64,000 bases of DNA from UBA4782 sp034430215 (GCA_034430215.1 DAOUFE010000023.1:1-64000), one strand, 5' to 3'. Counted from the first letter of the stretch, positions 34,602 to 44,090 are shown. Made by a program: numbers and translations. The notes: generated by a model not told the origin, from the letters alone.

Positions 34602-35195
34602 CTAATGGTCGTATGTCGATTTTGCCATCTCCACAAAATACCGGTGAAAACGGTCATCATCAGTCAGTTCTGGATGAAACGAAGTTGCCAGAAGGTGTCC
34701 TTGTTGCGCAGCTACAATGCGTCCATCTGGCAATTTCGAGATTGCAACCGCGGAACCGCTGACGGATTCGATCAAGGGAGCTCGTATAAAAACAGCATGG
34801 TAGAGTTTGTTCGATGGATCTACTTTTGTCAGAATTGGAATATCCAGATCTGCTTCAAAACTATCCACCTGCCTGCCAAATGCATTACGAGCAACTGTAA
34901 TATCCATTAAACCCAAGAGGGGTTGATTGCGTTTAATGTCGCGCGAAAGAAAGATCGCACCTGCGCAAGTGCCCCAAATGGCGTGCTTCTGCCCGAAATC
35001 TCGCAGCGGTTCCATCAAATGATATGCTACAGCCAGTTTACCAATCGTGGTTGATTCCCCTCCCGGAATGATCAGACCTGCAAGACCGGCAAGATGTTCT
35101 GCCAATCTGATCTGTCTGACTTTAACGCCGAGCTTTTCAAGCACTGACTGGTGTTCTATGAAATCACCCTGGAGAGCCAGTACTCCAATTTCCAT
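34602..35195 (-). CDS. pdxT: Pyridoxal 5'-phosphate synthase glutaminase subunit
   Basis: A 197-aa class I glutamine amidotransferase of the DXP-independent PLP pathway; it supplies ammonia to PdxS. GVLALQGDF at the N-terminus, PGGESTTIGKL (oxyanion/contact loop), nucleophile Cys77 in GTCAGA, and His/Glu in FHPELTDD (about 168-172) complete the triad. It lies 9 nt after pdxS. The 3' end may overlap the next gene. Confidence 0.97.
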   Translation of the reverse strand: MEIGVLALQGDFIEHQSVLEKLGVKVRQIRLAEHLAGLAGLIIPGGESTTIGKLAVAYHLMEPLRDFGQKHAIWGTCAGAIFLSRDIKRNQPLLGLMDITVARNAFGRQVDSFEADLDIPILTKVDPSNKLYHAVFIRAPLIESVSGSAVAISKLPDGRIVAAQQGHLLATSFHPELTDDDRFHRYFVEMAKSTYDH

Positions 35196-35204
35196 AACGT
35201 ATTT

Positions 35205-36092
35205 CTACCAGCCCCTGCCTGCAATTTTTTCAACATCTGGCATTACGGCTACAGAACGCCCAACCATCGGTTCACCCAGGTTTCGACTTACTTCTGCCAG
35301 AATTTTTGGATCATTATAATGAGTGGTAGCTTTAACGATGGCGGCTGCCCGTTTAGCTGGATCGCCAGATTTAAAGATGCCAGAGCCCACGAACACACCA
35401 TCCACACCAATTTGCATCATCAGGGCTGCATCGGCTGGGGTGGCAATACCACCTGCTGCAAAGTTGACAACTGGCATGCGACCCAGACTGCGAGTTTCAA
35501 GCACCAATTCATACGGTGCACCAATTTCCTTTGCAAATGCCATTACTTCTTCTTCTGGAAGGTTCTGCAATCGTCGGATTTCTCCCAACACGGTGCGGGC
35601 GTGTCGAACCGCTTCGACTACATCACCGGTTCCTGCTTCGCCCTTGGTGCGGATCATTGCAGCACCTTCACCGATCCGGCGCAATGCTTCACCCAGATTT
35701 CGGCATCCACAGACGAAAGGCACTTTGAATGCGTGCTTGTAAATATGGTGCTCTTCATCTGCAGGGGTTAATACTTCTGATTCATCAATATAATCAATTC
35801 CAATTGCTTCAAGGATTTGTGCTTCAACAAAATGTCCAATTCGGGCTTTTGCCATAACCGGGATCGTTACGGCATCCATGATTTTCAAGATGATCTCCGG
35901 ATCGGTCATTCGCGCCACTCCACCCGTAGCTCGAATGTCTGCAGGAACCCTTTCGAGTGCCATGACAGCTACGGCACCCGCATCCTCTGCTATTTTTGCC
36001 TGCTCTGGAGTAACCACATCCATGATCACTCCACCTTTTAGCATCTGTGCTAAACCCTTCTTAACGGCGAAGGTCGCCACTTCCTTCTCCAT
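35205..36092 (-). CDS. pdxS: Pyridoxal 5'-phosphate synthase subunit PdxS
   Basis: A 295-aa (beta/alpha)8 synthase joining ribose 5-phosphate, glyceraldehyde 3-phosphate and ammonia to make PLP. Signature segments are GGVIMDVVTPEQA, MAKARIGHFVEAQ (catalytic Lys), the KGEAGTGDVVEAVRH substrate loop with the second Lys, and NFAAGGIATPADAA. Strong GAGGAGG before the ATG. Upstream an extended -10 (TGG-TAGAAT, complement of 36127-36135) likely drives pdxS-pdxT and perhaps the genes to dedA. Confidence 0.97.
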   Translation of the reverse strand: MEKEVATFAVKKGLAQMLKGGVIMDVVTPEQAKIAEDAGAVAVMALERVPADIRATGGVARMTDPEIILKIMDAVTIPVMAKARIGHFVEAQILEAIGIDYIDESEVLTPADEEHHIYKHAFKVPFVCGCRNLGEALRRIGEGAAMIRTKGEAGTGDVVEAVRHARTVLGEIRRLQNLPEEEVMAFAKEIGAPYELVLETRSLGRMPVVNFAAGGIATPADAALMMQIGVDGVFVGSGIFKSGDPAKRAAAIVKATTHYNDPKILAEVSRNLGEPMVGRSVAVMPDVEKIAGRGW

Positions 36093-36162
36093 AAAACCTC
36101 CTCAAAAAATCTTTTAATACTATTTGATTCTACCACGTGATGAACTGGTATTAATGAAAATA

Positions 36163-36185
36163 CCAGCAAGATGCCCTCTTGCTGG
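36163..36185 (-). terminator. Terminator between LysM protein gene and pdxS
   Basis: CCAGCAAGA (36163-36171) and TCTTGCTGG (36177-36185) form a perfect 9-bp stem with a 5-nt loop, then a T-rich stretch on the minus strand. It lies 31 nt after the LysM gene stop. Confidence 0.7.
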
Positions 36186-36215
36186 TTTACAATTTTGTAC
36201 AATATTCACGCTATC

Positions 36216-36992
36216 TTATCGCTTCATTTTAAAGAAGTAGAAACCAACCCCGCCGCCTGCCAAAATTAATATTGCGCCCAGGATAAGCATAATCGGTGAC
36301 TTTCCACCTTCACCAATTGGCTCAATTGCTGAAGAACTACCTTGCGCTCCAAAATTCATCAGTGATTGATCTCCAGCCCTCACCACAAGCGGGTAATTCA
36401 TAGCAGTGGTGGCATTATACCCTTCAGGTGGAGCTACACTGACGTTATATTCACCTTCTGGTACTTCAGCAAAGCATAATGGGTCAACACCACCCAGAGT
36501 ATTTCCGGTCAAGTTTACTTTTCCTTCACGGTCGGTGATGCTCACGGCACCGCCCGCGATCTGTGCTTCGCTGCCTTCTGGATTGCCATTACCATTGACA
36601 TCATCGAATAGATATACACACACTTCTCCGTTTCCATTGAAGGGTGTCGCGGTAGGCAAGATAGGAGTGAGTGTTGGAGATGGTCCTGCTGTGACAGTTG
36701 GAGTCTCGTAATAAGCAAGAACAAGCTGCTGACCTTCGCGCAGGGTGCAGGCTTCATCGAGGTTATTGAGTTGAACAATCTGACTGACTTTCACCCCAGT
36801 CAATAACTCGATAACAAGACAAGAATCTCCTTCCTGAACGGTGTAAAGGATCCTGCCAGTTTCATCAGGAGTGTTGGTTACATAATATACCTGCTGTTGA
36901 GAACCTGCTTGAGCTGGAATGGTCAAGGTGAAAGCAAAACCCAGGATGAGTAAGGGGATCAACAGGATGAGGAATCGAAAAGAATGTTTCAT
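36216..36992 (-). CDS. LysM-containing surface protein with SdrD-like domain and C-terminal membrane anchor
   Basis: A 258-aa exported protein with a signal peptide (about 1-29, ending AQAG). A LysM-type repeat (about 48-92: LYTVQEGDSCLVIELLTGVKVSQI and the L-N-N-L-D half) binds glycan, and a Thr/Pro linker runs to about 118. A SdrD/CnaB-like beta domain (about 122-212; YLFDDVNGNGNPEGSEAQIAG, a Ca-binding DxNxNG loop) is followed by a GG-rich spacer and a C-terminal TM with basic tail (about 230-258). It is likely a cell-surface adhesin or wall-binding protein. Confidence 0.85.
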   Translation of the reverse strand: MKHSFRFLILLIPLLILGFAFTLTIPAQAGSQQQVYYVTNTPDETGRILYTVQEGDSCLVIELLTGVKVSQIVQLNNLDEACTLREGQQLVLAYYETPTVTAGPSPTLTPILPTATPFNGNGEVCVYLFDDVNGNGNPEGSEAQIAGGAVSITDREGKVNLTGNTLGGVDPLCFAEVPEGEYNVSVAPPEGYNATTAMNYPLVVRAGDQSLMNFGAQGSSSAIEPIGEGGKSPIMLILGAILILAGGGVGFYFFKMKR

Positions 36993-37225
36993 ATCTATGA
37001 AATTATAACATTGAAGCTTGTCCAGTTTTGCCAGCTTTTTAGGGTATTGCGAACCCCCGCTATTTGGGGTGACACTTGCACCGCACCACGTTTGTTGCAG
37101 TGCAGGTGAGCAATCTCATACATAGACATTCCATTGATGCTCAAAAACACATGATCATCATTCTTCTCCAATTAGCATACAATTAACAAGATGCATACTT
37201 ACACACCAATAGAAGGGTAAGAAAA

Positions 37226-40060
37226 ATGCCCACATTACACCTTGTTCCACATACCCATTGGGACAGAGAATGGTACCGCTCTTTTGAAGATTTCCGCTTT
37301 CGATTGGTGACCCTGATCGACAGCCTGTTAAATATTCTCGACAATGATCCTGATTACCGCTACTTTATGCTGGATGGGCAAACAATCGTACTGGAAGATT
37401 ACTTGCAAATCCGCCCGGAGAATGAGTCAAAGTTAAAGCAATACATCCTGAATGACAGAATCCAGATCGGTCCCTGGTATATCCTGCCTGATGAATTCCT
37501 GGTCAGCCCCGAAGCAACCATCCGCAACCTGCTGATTGGGCGGGAAATCTGCAAACAGTATGGAAAAATAATGCCAGTGGGATATATTCCCGATCCATTT
37601 GGGCATATTGGACAAATGCCACAAATTCTGCAGGGTTTTGGAATCGATGCGGCTTGCCTGTGGCGAGGTATGCAACCAGCCCCCAGTGAGCTGTTTTGGG
37701 AATCGCCAGACGGTTCGCAAGTATTCCTAAGCAATCTACGCGAAAGCTATTCGAATGCCTGGGATGTGCTGATAGACGGTATTGAGGGTTTTTCTGCAAA
37801 GATTCAAGAGAAAGAAGCTGCCCTGGCATCTTATACAGCGGCTCCCCATCGCTTATTGATGTTTGGCACCGACCACCAGATACCTGATGCGCGCACTTCA
37901 GAAGCGATAAAGCGATTTCAAGCTCACCCGGTGGATGAAATCCACCTTATCCATTCCAATCTCCCTGCATACATTCAGGCAGTGCGAGAGTGGTTAAATG
38001 CAAACAACCTGGAAGAGCAAATTCCCGTCATTCATGGGGAATTACGTACCTCACCGTATATTAACCTGCTACCGGGAGTGTTGAGCACCCGCATGTGGAT
38101 CAAGCAGCGCAACGCGTTTTGCGAGGATTTACTGGAGAAATGGGCAGAACCTGCTTCCGTTTTTGCAGATTGGATACAACCAGAAGGAAGAAACGCAGAA
38201 TCCTCTAAGGGTTATTTACGCTATGCCTGGCGGCTGCTCATTCAAAACCATCCGCACGATTCCATCTGCGGATGCTCAATAGATTCAGTACATGAAGAAA
38301 TGCGTACCCGATTCACAAAGGTAGAGCAGGTCGGGTGGAATGTCGCTAATCTTAACCTTGAAGCCATTACCCAACAGGTAGATACTCGTTTACGGGATGA
38401 AAGTTGTTTTGCCAGCCTGGTTGTATTCAATCCATTGCAGAACAACCGGACAGATGTGGTGAAAACTGGTATTTATCTCCCACCAGCAGTACAGGCAGTT
38501 GAAGTTCTTGATCCAGATGGGAAAGTGATCCCTTGCAGCATTTTAAAACAAGAAAACCTGATAGTCGCACATTATGAGGTAGACCGGAATGGGCTAATTG
38601 AGCTTACGCCAATACTTCAGGGGAACAATGGCGGGTATGGTATTCAGGCAGTTGGCGCACGTAAAGAAGGGAAAACAGCCATCATCGAAGTAGAAATGCT
38701 TCAGGAGAAACCCTCCAAACCTCAAGCGGTAGCTGAGGGATTGTCTCTGCTACAAAATCTTCTTGCGGATGACACGATTACGCATTTTTCCATTGATGCG
38801 CACACAGCCAACCACGCAGAAATCCAATTCATCGCACCCAGAGTGCCCAGTTTTGGATATAAAGTTTTTGGTTTGAAAGCGATCGCTACTGCGACCATTG
38901 AAAAAAGTGGATCTTTCTCCATGGAAAACTCAAACCTCAAGGTAGAAGTAGATCCTCAAAATGGCACCCTGACCCTTACAGATTTTGCCACAGGTGTTAC
39001 ACATCCCCGCCTGCACTTCTTCACTGATGGAGGAGATGTTGGTGATGAGTATAACTATGCTCCCCCAGAAAATGATTCTTTAATCACCTCGCATCTTTCG
39101 TTTAAATACGCCACTAAAGTTTCGTATCCTGACCATGACGAATTAAAGCTTCTTTGGGTAATGCAAATTCCCGAAAGCGCATCCGCGGATCGTAAAAACC
39201 GCATTTCCACATTGGTTCCCCTGGAGATCAACTCCAGAGTATCTTTATACCCCGGTATAAACAGGCTGGATTTTGAGACCACCATCACCCAGCATGCCAG
39301 CGATCACCGGCTTCGTGTCCATTTTCCTGTACCCTTTACTGCATCCACTGCTTATTATGATGGGCATTTTGAAATAATCGAACGACCGGTACTGCCCCCT
39401 TTAATGGAAGCAGATTGGATCGAGCAGCGCCGCCCAGAGGTCCCGCAACGCGCTTTCACCGACCTTACTGATGGAAATGTTGGATTGATGCTGGCTGTGC
39501 GGGGATTGCCAGAAGTGGCAGTACAACACCGGGAAAATGGAAATCTTGAAGTAGCATTGACCCTTTTACGTTGTGTAGGATGGATCTCACGCGATGATTT
39601 CTCAACCCGTAAAGGTCATGCAGGACCAATGCTTGCCACCCCAGGCGCACAGATGCATGGTAACCATGTATTCGCATATTCTTTGATTCCCCACGCAGGA
39701 AAATGGGATCAGGCTATGGCAGAAGGATATGGCTTCAATACACCCATGATCGGGGTCATCAGCCAGCAGCATGAAGGTTCGATACGATCAACCAGCAGTT
39801 TCATCCAGATTGAACCAGATGATTTCCATATCACAGCCATCAAGCCCACTGAGGAAGGAAAGGATTGGATATTGCGAGGGGTGAACCTGACAGATAAACC
39901 GTTGAAATGCAGGGTAAATTTCCACCTTCCACTCAAGGAAGTGTGCTTTGCTTCTCTGGCAGAAGAACCGTTGGAGGATGTGCCTGTATCATCAGAGAAT
40001 AGCATCTCTTTCGATGCTCCTCCGCATAAGGTGATCTCATTGAGGATCAGCAACCACTAA
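37226..40060 (+). CDS. GH38-family alpha-mannosidase-type glycoside hydrolase
   Basis: A 944-aa cytoplasmic (no signal peptide) GH38 enzyme. HTHWDREW (9-16) gives zinc ligands His11 and Asp13, and GYIPDPFGHIGQ holds the nucleophile Asp123. QNHPHDSICGC (about 338-348) contains the conserved His ligand. The middle helical domain (about 280-370) and a long beta-sandwich C-terminal half complete the family architecture. MngB-like enzymes of this size hydrolyse alpha-mannosides such as mannosylglycerate, but the substrate cannot be fixed. AAGGGT lies about 9 nt before the ATG. Monocistronic. Confidence 0.92.
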   Translation: MPTLHLVPHTHWDREWYRSFEDFRFRLVTLIDSLLNILDNDPDYRYFMLDGQTIVLEDYLQIRPENESKLKQYILNDRIQIGPWYILPDEFLVSPEATIRNLLIGREICKQYGKIMPVGYIPDPFGHIGQMPQILQGFGIDAACLWRGMQPAPSELFWESPDGSQVFLSNLRESYSNAWDVLIDGIEGFSAKIQEKEAALASYTAAPHRLLMFGTDHQIPDARTSEAIKRFQAHPVDEIHLIHSNLPAYIQAVREWLNANNLEEQIPVIHGELRTSPYINLLPGVLSTRMWIKQRNAFCEDLLEKWAEPASVFADWIQPEGRNAESSKGYLRYAWRLLIQNHPHDSICGCSIDSVHEEMRTRFTKVEQVGWNVANLNLEAITQQVDTRLRDESCFASLVVFNPLQNNRTDVVKTGIYLPPAVQAVEVLDPDGKVIPCSILKQENLIVAHYEVDRNGLIELTPILQGNNGGYGIQAVGARKEGKTAIIEVEMLQEKPSKPQAVAEGLSLLQNLLADDTITHFSIDAHTANHAEIQFIAPRVPSFGYKVFGLKAIATATIEKSGSFSMENSNLKVEVDPQNGTLTLTDFATGVTHPRLHFFTDGGDVGDEYNYAPPENDSLITSHLSFKYATKVSYPDHDELKLLWVMQIPESASADRKNRISTLVPLEINSRVSLYPGINRLDFETTITQHASDHRLRVHFPVPFTASTAYYDGHFEIIERPVLPPLMEADWIEQRRPEVPQRAFTDLTDGNVGLMLAVRGLPEVAVQHRENGNLEVALTLLRCVGWISRDDFSTRKGHAGPMLATPGAQMHGNHVFAYSLIPHAGKWDQAMAEGYGFNTPMIGVISQQHEGSIRSTSSFIQIEPDDFHITAIKPTEEGKDWILRGVNLTDKPLKCRVNFHLPLKEVCFASLAEEPLEDVPVSSENSISFDAPPHKVISLRISNH

Positions 40061-40381
40061 ATTCACGAACAAACACGAAATAAATCTTATCAACTATATA
40101 GAGTATGAAGCGCACAATGAATTTTTACCTGTGCCTTGTGCGCTTTATGGCCTGGTAGTGAAATAACTCACTATTGTGAGCCCTGTATTATAAAGCTTAC
40201 AATTTGCTCTTCAGTGAGATCGCTTCACTGCGTTCGTGAGACAACGCACAAGGCAAGATTCCTCGCGCGCTTCGTGATGAAATGCCTCGTCTTTGCGAGT
40301 CTCATTCTTTGGAACGTAGTAATCTCATGAAGAGCCATTGCCAGCACACCTTGCTACGCGTTCATGATGATAAACTAACTG
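40061..40381. other. Intergenic region with degraded dispersed repeat
   Basis: 321 nt between convergent genes. About 40108-40145 may be a loose terminator. 40213-40340 resembles the stretch at 24189-24255 (GAGATCGCTTCA, GCACAAGG) and looks like a decayed member of an intergenic repeat family (TTTGCGAGTCTCA, AATCTCATGAAG). No ORF worth calling was seen. Confidence 0.4.
40108..40145 (+). terminator. Possible terminator after GH38 gene
   Basis: AAGCGCACA (40108-40116) and TGTGCGCTT (40137-40145) are complementary, but the loop is 20 nt and there is no real T tract, only TTT. A weak call. Confidence 0.35.
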
Positions 40382-41674
40382 TCACCCAGGGGTTTGCACC
40401 TCAGGAAGTTTACGCTCAGGTCCAATATATGTTCCGTTCTGGATCACGGCATTTTTCGGAATGACAACGATCCCATCTCTTACGTACCAATTCACTCCAT
40501 CCATATCTGTTCCGCGGGGGAAAGGCAAAATAGTTACCCCCCTCCCTATCCGGGCATTTTTATCAACAATGGCTCCTTTAATGAGTGAGCCATCACCAAT
40601 TCCAATAGGTATAAAATCTTCTCTCTCTTTTCCATCTGTAGATTGCAGGTAATCGGCACCCATGAGGATACTATCTTCAACCCTTACCCCACTTCCGATC
40701 TGGCTGCGTAGCCCTACAATCGAATGACGCACATCCGCATTTTTAATACAGCAGCCTTCTGACAATAGCACATTCTCCAACTGGCTGTCCTCAATGGTAG
40801 AACCAGGTAAGTAACGTGGATGTGTGTAAATGGGACATTTATCATCAAATAAGTTAAACGGTGGATTGGGTGTGGTCAGCCGCAGGTTCGTTTCATAAAA
40901 TGAACGAATAGTTCCAATGTCTTCCCAGAAACCATCGAAATCGAATCCACAGACTTTGTGGTGGTGAATAGCATGAGGGATCACATGACTGCCAAAGTCT
41001 TCGAAATCTTTTCGCAACAAGAGATCTTCCAGTACGTCAATATTGAAGAGGTAGATGCCCATTGATCCAAGGTAAGGTCTTTCTGGTTCATCCCTGCTGA
41101 CCATCTTCTTTAGCAATTTAGGGTCTTTAGGTTTCTCTGCAAATTGGACTATCTGCATGGAAGGGTCACGTTTGAGAATGCCAAAGCGATCAGCATCCTT
41201 TGCATGTACGGGTTGAACAGCAACGGTAATATCTGCTTGATTATCCCAATGGAATTTAGCCATCGCGGCATAATCCATGCGATAAAGATGATCGCCAGCC
41301 AAAATAAGCACATATTTAGCTCGTGTAGAGCGGATCTCAAAAAATTGTTTTCGAACGGCATCCGCAGTTCCCTGATACCAATCAGTTGTTTCTATCGTCT
41401 GTTCGGCTGCCCAGATCTGCACCCAACCTGTATGAAAATTATCAAACTGATAAGTACGCGATATGTGACGGTGTAATGAAACTGAATTGAATTGTGTCAG
41501 CACTGCTATCCGATAAATTTCGGAATTAATACAATTACTGATGGGAATATCAATTAACCGGTATTTGCCAGCTATTGGTACCGCTGGTTTTGAACGCTGT
41601 TGAGTTAGTGGATATAGACGTGCACCTCGACCACCGCCCAAAATTACTGCAAGAATTTCATTGGTTATTGGCAT
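40382..41674 (-). CDS. glgC: Glucose-1-phosphate adenylyltransferase
   Basis: A 430-aa enzyme that makes ADP-glucose, the first committed step of glycogen synthesis. N-terminal nucleotidyltransferase with GGGRGARLYPLT, RSKPAVPIAGKYRLIDIPISNC, and AGDHLYRMDY (catalytic Asp). A C-terminal left-handed beta-helix with hexapeptide repeats (about 290-420) follows. ATG 41674 is preferred because GGAGG lies just upstream; the longer TTG start at 41686 overlaps that ribosome-binding site. No other glg genes are in view. Confidence 0.96.
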   Translation of the reverse strand: MPITNEILAVILGGGRGARLYPLTQQRSKPAVPIAGKYRLIDIPISNCINSEIYRIAVLTQFNSVSLHRHISRTYQFDNFHTGWVQIWAAEQTIETTDWYQGTADAVRKQFFEIRSTRAKYVLILAGDHLYRMDYAAMAKFHWDNQADITVAVQPVHAKDADRFGILKRDPSMQIVQFAEKPKDPKLLKKMVSRDEPERPYLGSMGIYLFNIDVLEDLLLRKDFEDFGSHVIPHAIHHHKVCGFDFDGFWEDIGTIRSFYETNLRLTTPNPPFNLFDDKCPIYTHPRYLPGSTIEDSQLENVLLSEGCCIKNADVRHSIVGLRSQIGSGVRVEDSILMGADYLQSTDGKEREDFIPIGIGDGSLIKGAIVDKNARIGRGVTILPFPRGTDMDGVNWYVRDGIVVIPKNAVIQNGTYIGPERKLPEVQTPG

Positions 41675-41807
41675 TTCGACCTCCAAGAAATAATTGTAAT
41701 GAGGGTATCAAATGCCACCTGATAGACCGGGTGGATGAATCTTTATACAAATATATTACACCTTCCTTCTGTTTGCTGCCACATACCCTTATTTACGAAA
41801 AACAAAC

Positions 41808-41837
41808 AGACCAGGACGCTATTCTCCCGGCCTGTCT
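41808..41837 (-). terminator. Probable terminator after hypothetical membrane protein
   Basis: A stem of CCTGTCT (41831-41837) with AGACCAGG (41808-41815), one bulge. On the minus strand GTTTGTTTTT follows. It lies about 25 nt after the stop at 41862. Confidence 0.45.
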
Positions 41838-41861
41838 ATCCACAAAGGGTTTAATCGATCT

Positions 41862-42554
41862 TCAGGATTGGATGTTTTCTTCAGGAATTTCTGCTACTTT
41901 TTGTGCCAAAGCATTCCCCAACATCACAATGTGGGTAAATTGATCCATGCTGTGCTCTGCAGTTTCAGCGTATACCTGAAGCGATGCGCGGTTAGCGAAC
42001 ACATATACGGGTGCAGGTGGTTGACCTGGCAGGTTGGGGAAATTCGATAGCATCGCTTCAATCTCAGGAGTGATTAAACCACTAACATCTCCTTCGTTAA
42101 ACCCATAAACACTGAAGCGTTTTCGAAAATCATCTGAACCCAACACCAATGCATTTCCTCTGGATGTCGCAAGTTGCAGCGTCTTTATCCCATCTTCCAA
42201 CCAGTTTTTGCCCGTTCCGGTAAGACGGTAAGCCAGCCGGCGATTTGCACCAGTGAAAATATCCGCTGATGCGGCAGGCATGATTACAAATACTCCCTTT
42301 CGAAGATGAACAGATGTTGTTGTCCAATGAAGCGCGCGGTTGATTCCCTCACCGCTAATGCTCATCTGCCAAGTGTTGCCATAATTATCTTTTCCTGTGA
42401 TCAGGTCGTCATGGATCTTCCAACCTGCCTGTCCAATCGCTTCTTTGATCCCTTTTTCCATTGCAGATCGACGATTGTTGAAAATGATGAGAATAGCAAA
42501 GCTACCTATTACCAGTATTACGAGAATGATCCAGAGAATTGTCCAGGTATCCAT
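41862..42554 (-). CDS. Membrane-anchored protein of unknown function
   Basis: A 230-aa protein that I do not recognise. One N-terminal membrane helix (about 6-25) is followed by a soluble domain. The domain has no catalytic motif I can name, and is mixed alpha/beta with a Pro-rich loop near residue 182 (PNLPGQPPAP). It starts 6 nt after the mscL stop with a poor ribosome-binding site, so it is probably coupled to mscL. A terminator-like hairpin follows. Function not assigned. Confidence 0.65.
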   Translation of the reverse strand: MDTWTILWIILVILVIGSFAILIIFNNRRSAMEKGIKEAIGQAGWKIHDDLITGKDNYGNTWQMSISGEGINRALHWTTTSVHLRKGVFVIMPAASADIFTGANRRLAYRLTGTGKNWLEDGIKTLQLATSRGNALVLGSDDFRKRFSVYGFNEGDVSGLITPEIEAMLSNFPNLPGQPPAPVYVFANRASLQVYAETAEHSMDQFTHIVMLGNALAQKVAEIPEENIQS

Positions 42555-42560
42555 GAAAAA

Positions 42561-42992
42561 TCACAACTCCGATGTGCAATGTGGGCAGCGTACAGCCTTG
42601 ATAGGAATTTCTGTCTGACAGAATGGGCAGGTTTTCGTTGTGGGTTCAGCCGGAGCAGCTTTTGGTTTGAAGAGCTTGTTAATCTGGCGAACCATCAAAA
42701 AGATCACCAGGGCAATGATCAAGAACTCAATGACTGTATTTAAGAACACCCCATAGTTCAAAGTAGGAGCACCTGCTGCTTGTGCGGCAGCGAGAGTATC
42801 ATATTTTGTACCAGAGAGGTTGATGAAAAGGTTTGAAAAATCTACTTTCCCTAATAGTAAACCGATGGGCGGCATGATCACATCATTAACCAGAGACGAA
42901 ACGATCTTTCCAAACGCGCCGCCAATAATCACACCAATGGCAAGGTCGAGAACACTCCCGCGCATTACGAATTCTTTAAATTCTTTTAGCAT
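42561..42992 (-). CDS. mscL: Large-conductance mechanosensitive channel with zinc ribbon tail
   Basis: A 143-aa homopentameric osmotic safety valve. The N-terminal amphipathic helix (LKEFKEFVMRGSVLDLAIGVIIGGAFGKIVSSLVNDVIMPP) includes TM1, and TM2 is about 72-95 (LNTVIEFLIIALVIFLMV). The C-terminus adds a CPFC...CPHC zinc ribbon (122-138) not found in E. coli MscL. GAGGAGG precedes the ATG. The downstream membrane protein is in the same unit. Confidence 0.96.
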   Translation of the reverse strand: MLKEFKEFVMRGSVLDLAIGVIIGGAFGKIVSSLVNDVIMPPIGLLLGKVDFSNLFINLSGTKYDTLAAAQAAGAPTLNYGVFLNTVIEFLIIALVIFLMVRQINKLFKPKAAPAEPTTKTCPFCQTEIPIKAVRCPHCTSEL

Positions 42993-43064
42993 TTCATCCT
43001 CCTCATTTTATGAATTTGGAATTCAACCTTTATCTTACGCCATTTTTTACCTGGTGGAACATGT

Positions 43065-43997
43065 TTATTTTATATTGGCAACGTTCAAGGGGGTTCCCTT
43101 ACGAATATCTTGGACTAACGCAATTGCACCCTGTGTGCATCGATCCACACAAATGCCGCAGCCGATGCATTTCTCCCATTCCACTACCGCTTCTGATTGA
43201 GCAGAAAGCGCACCCGTGGGACAACTTTCAGTGCAAGTCCCGCAGGCAATACATGTGTTCGCATCCACTTGTGCCACAAATCCCGAAGATGCGATCATCG
43301 GATTATGGTATTTCACCATTGCTTCCAATCCCCCACAACAGCAGGTACAACAATTACAGATGACATAGAAGCGATTCAACCGGTCTTCTTTAAAAAATGC
43401 GCTATGCACATGCCCCCGCTCATGCTCATCGCGTAATAATTGAATGGCTTCTTGCTGGGTCAACCGCTTGCTGTGTTTGGGGTGATGCTCCAGAGCGAAA
43501 TCAGTAAAAGGTTTCCCAATGAGCATGCAGACCTGGGTAGGCTCACAATGCTTTGGACGGGATGAACGGCAGCCACATTCATATGCCACAATATCCAGCG
43601 GAAGTTGCAATACAAGGTCTCTTGCCGTCGAGTAGGGAATAATATGTTGCCCAAGGTCTTGAAGCGGAATTTCATGGTCCAGATTGATTACGGCTTCTGC
43701 CAATTCCTGAGTGAGTACTTTACCATGATAATGCTCGCGCAAATAACGTTTGATTGGACCGTTGAGATAGGGATGAACGACATTGATCAAAACTCCCTGA
43801 ATGATCTTTGGCCAACGATGATAAATATATGTCAGCAGGCTTTTAACAGCAATTTTTGGATTGAATGTAAACCAAGGAATGAATTTTTTCGAGGATGGAA
43901 GATAGATATGCCAACGTTCTGCAATCAACCATCCAATGATCAGGCTGAGTAAACCCAGTCCACAAACAATAAGGATGACAGTAATGAGGAGATTCAT
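43065..43997 (-). CDS. Membrane-anchored 4Fe-4S ferredoxin-type protein
   Basis: A 310-aa protein with an N-terminal membrane helix (about 3-24). The middle part (about 130-245) has a CGC...C...C cluster (ECGCRSSRPKHCEPTQVCM) and a CNCCTCCCGG segment, probably binding an extra metal centre. Two 4Fe-4S ferredoxin motifs follow: CIACGTCTESCPTG and CIGCGICVDRCTQG. This looks like an electron-transfer protein, but the partner is unknown. A TATAAA lies 7 nt before the ATG and no Shine-Dalgarno is visible, so it may be leaderless. Confidence 0.85.
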   Translation of the reverse strand: MNLLITVILIVCGLGLLSLIIGWLIAERWHIYLPSSKKFIPWFTFNPKIAVKSLLTYIYHRWPKIIQGVLINVVHPYLNGPIKRYLREHYHGKVLTQELAEAVINLDHEIPLQDLGQHIIPYSTARDLVLQLPLDIVAYECGCRSSRPKHCEPTQVCMLIGKPFTDFALEHHPKHSKRLTQQEAIQLLRDEHERGHVHSAFFKEDRLNRFYVICNCCTCCCGGLEAMVKYHNPMIASSGFVAQVDANTCIACGTCTESCPTGALSAQSEAVVEWEKCIGCGICVDRCTQGAIALVQDIRKGTPLNVANIK

Positions 43998-44004
43998 GAG
44001 CTAT

Positions 44005-44010
44005 TTTATA
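44005..44010 (-). promoter_or_regulatory. Possible -10 for leaderless ferredoxin-type gene
   Basis: TATAAA on the minus strand, 7 nt before the ATG at 43997, the same geometry as the rnd promoter. A weaker hexamer, so a weaker call. Confidence 0.3.
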
Positions 44011-44090
44011 GGATATTGAACCGAATTTAATTTATTTTACCTGATACTTTATCAAATTCTCATAAAGTTCACACAAAGATATAAAGAAAC

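Noticed and set aside
34448..34660. 70-residue minus-strand frame across the pdxT/GNAT junction
   Set aside because: Shadow frame of two real genes with no protein-like conservation.
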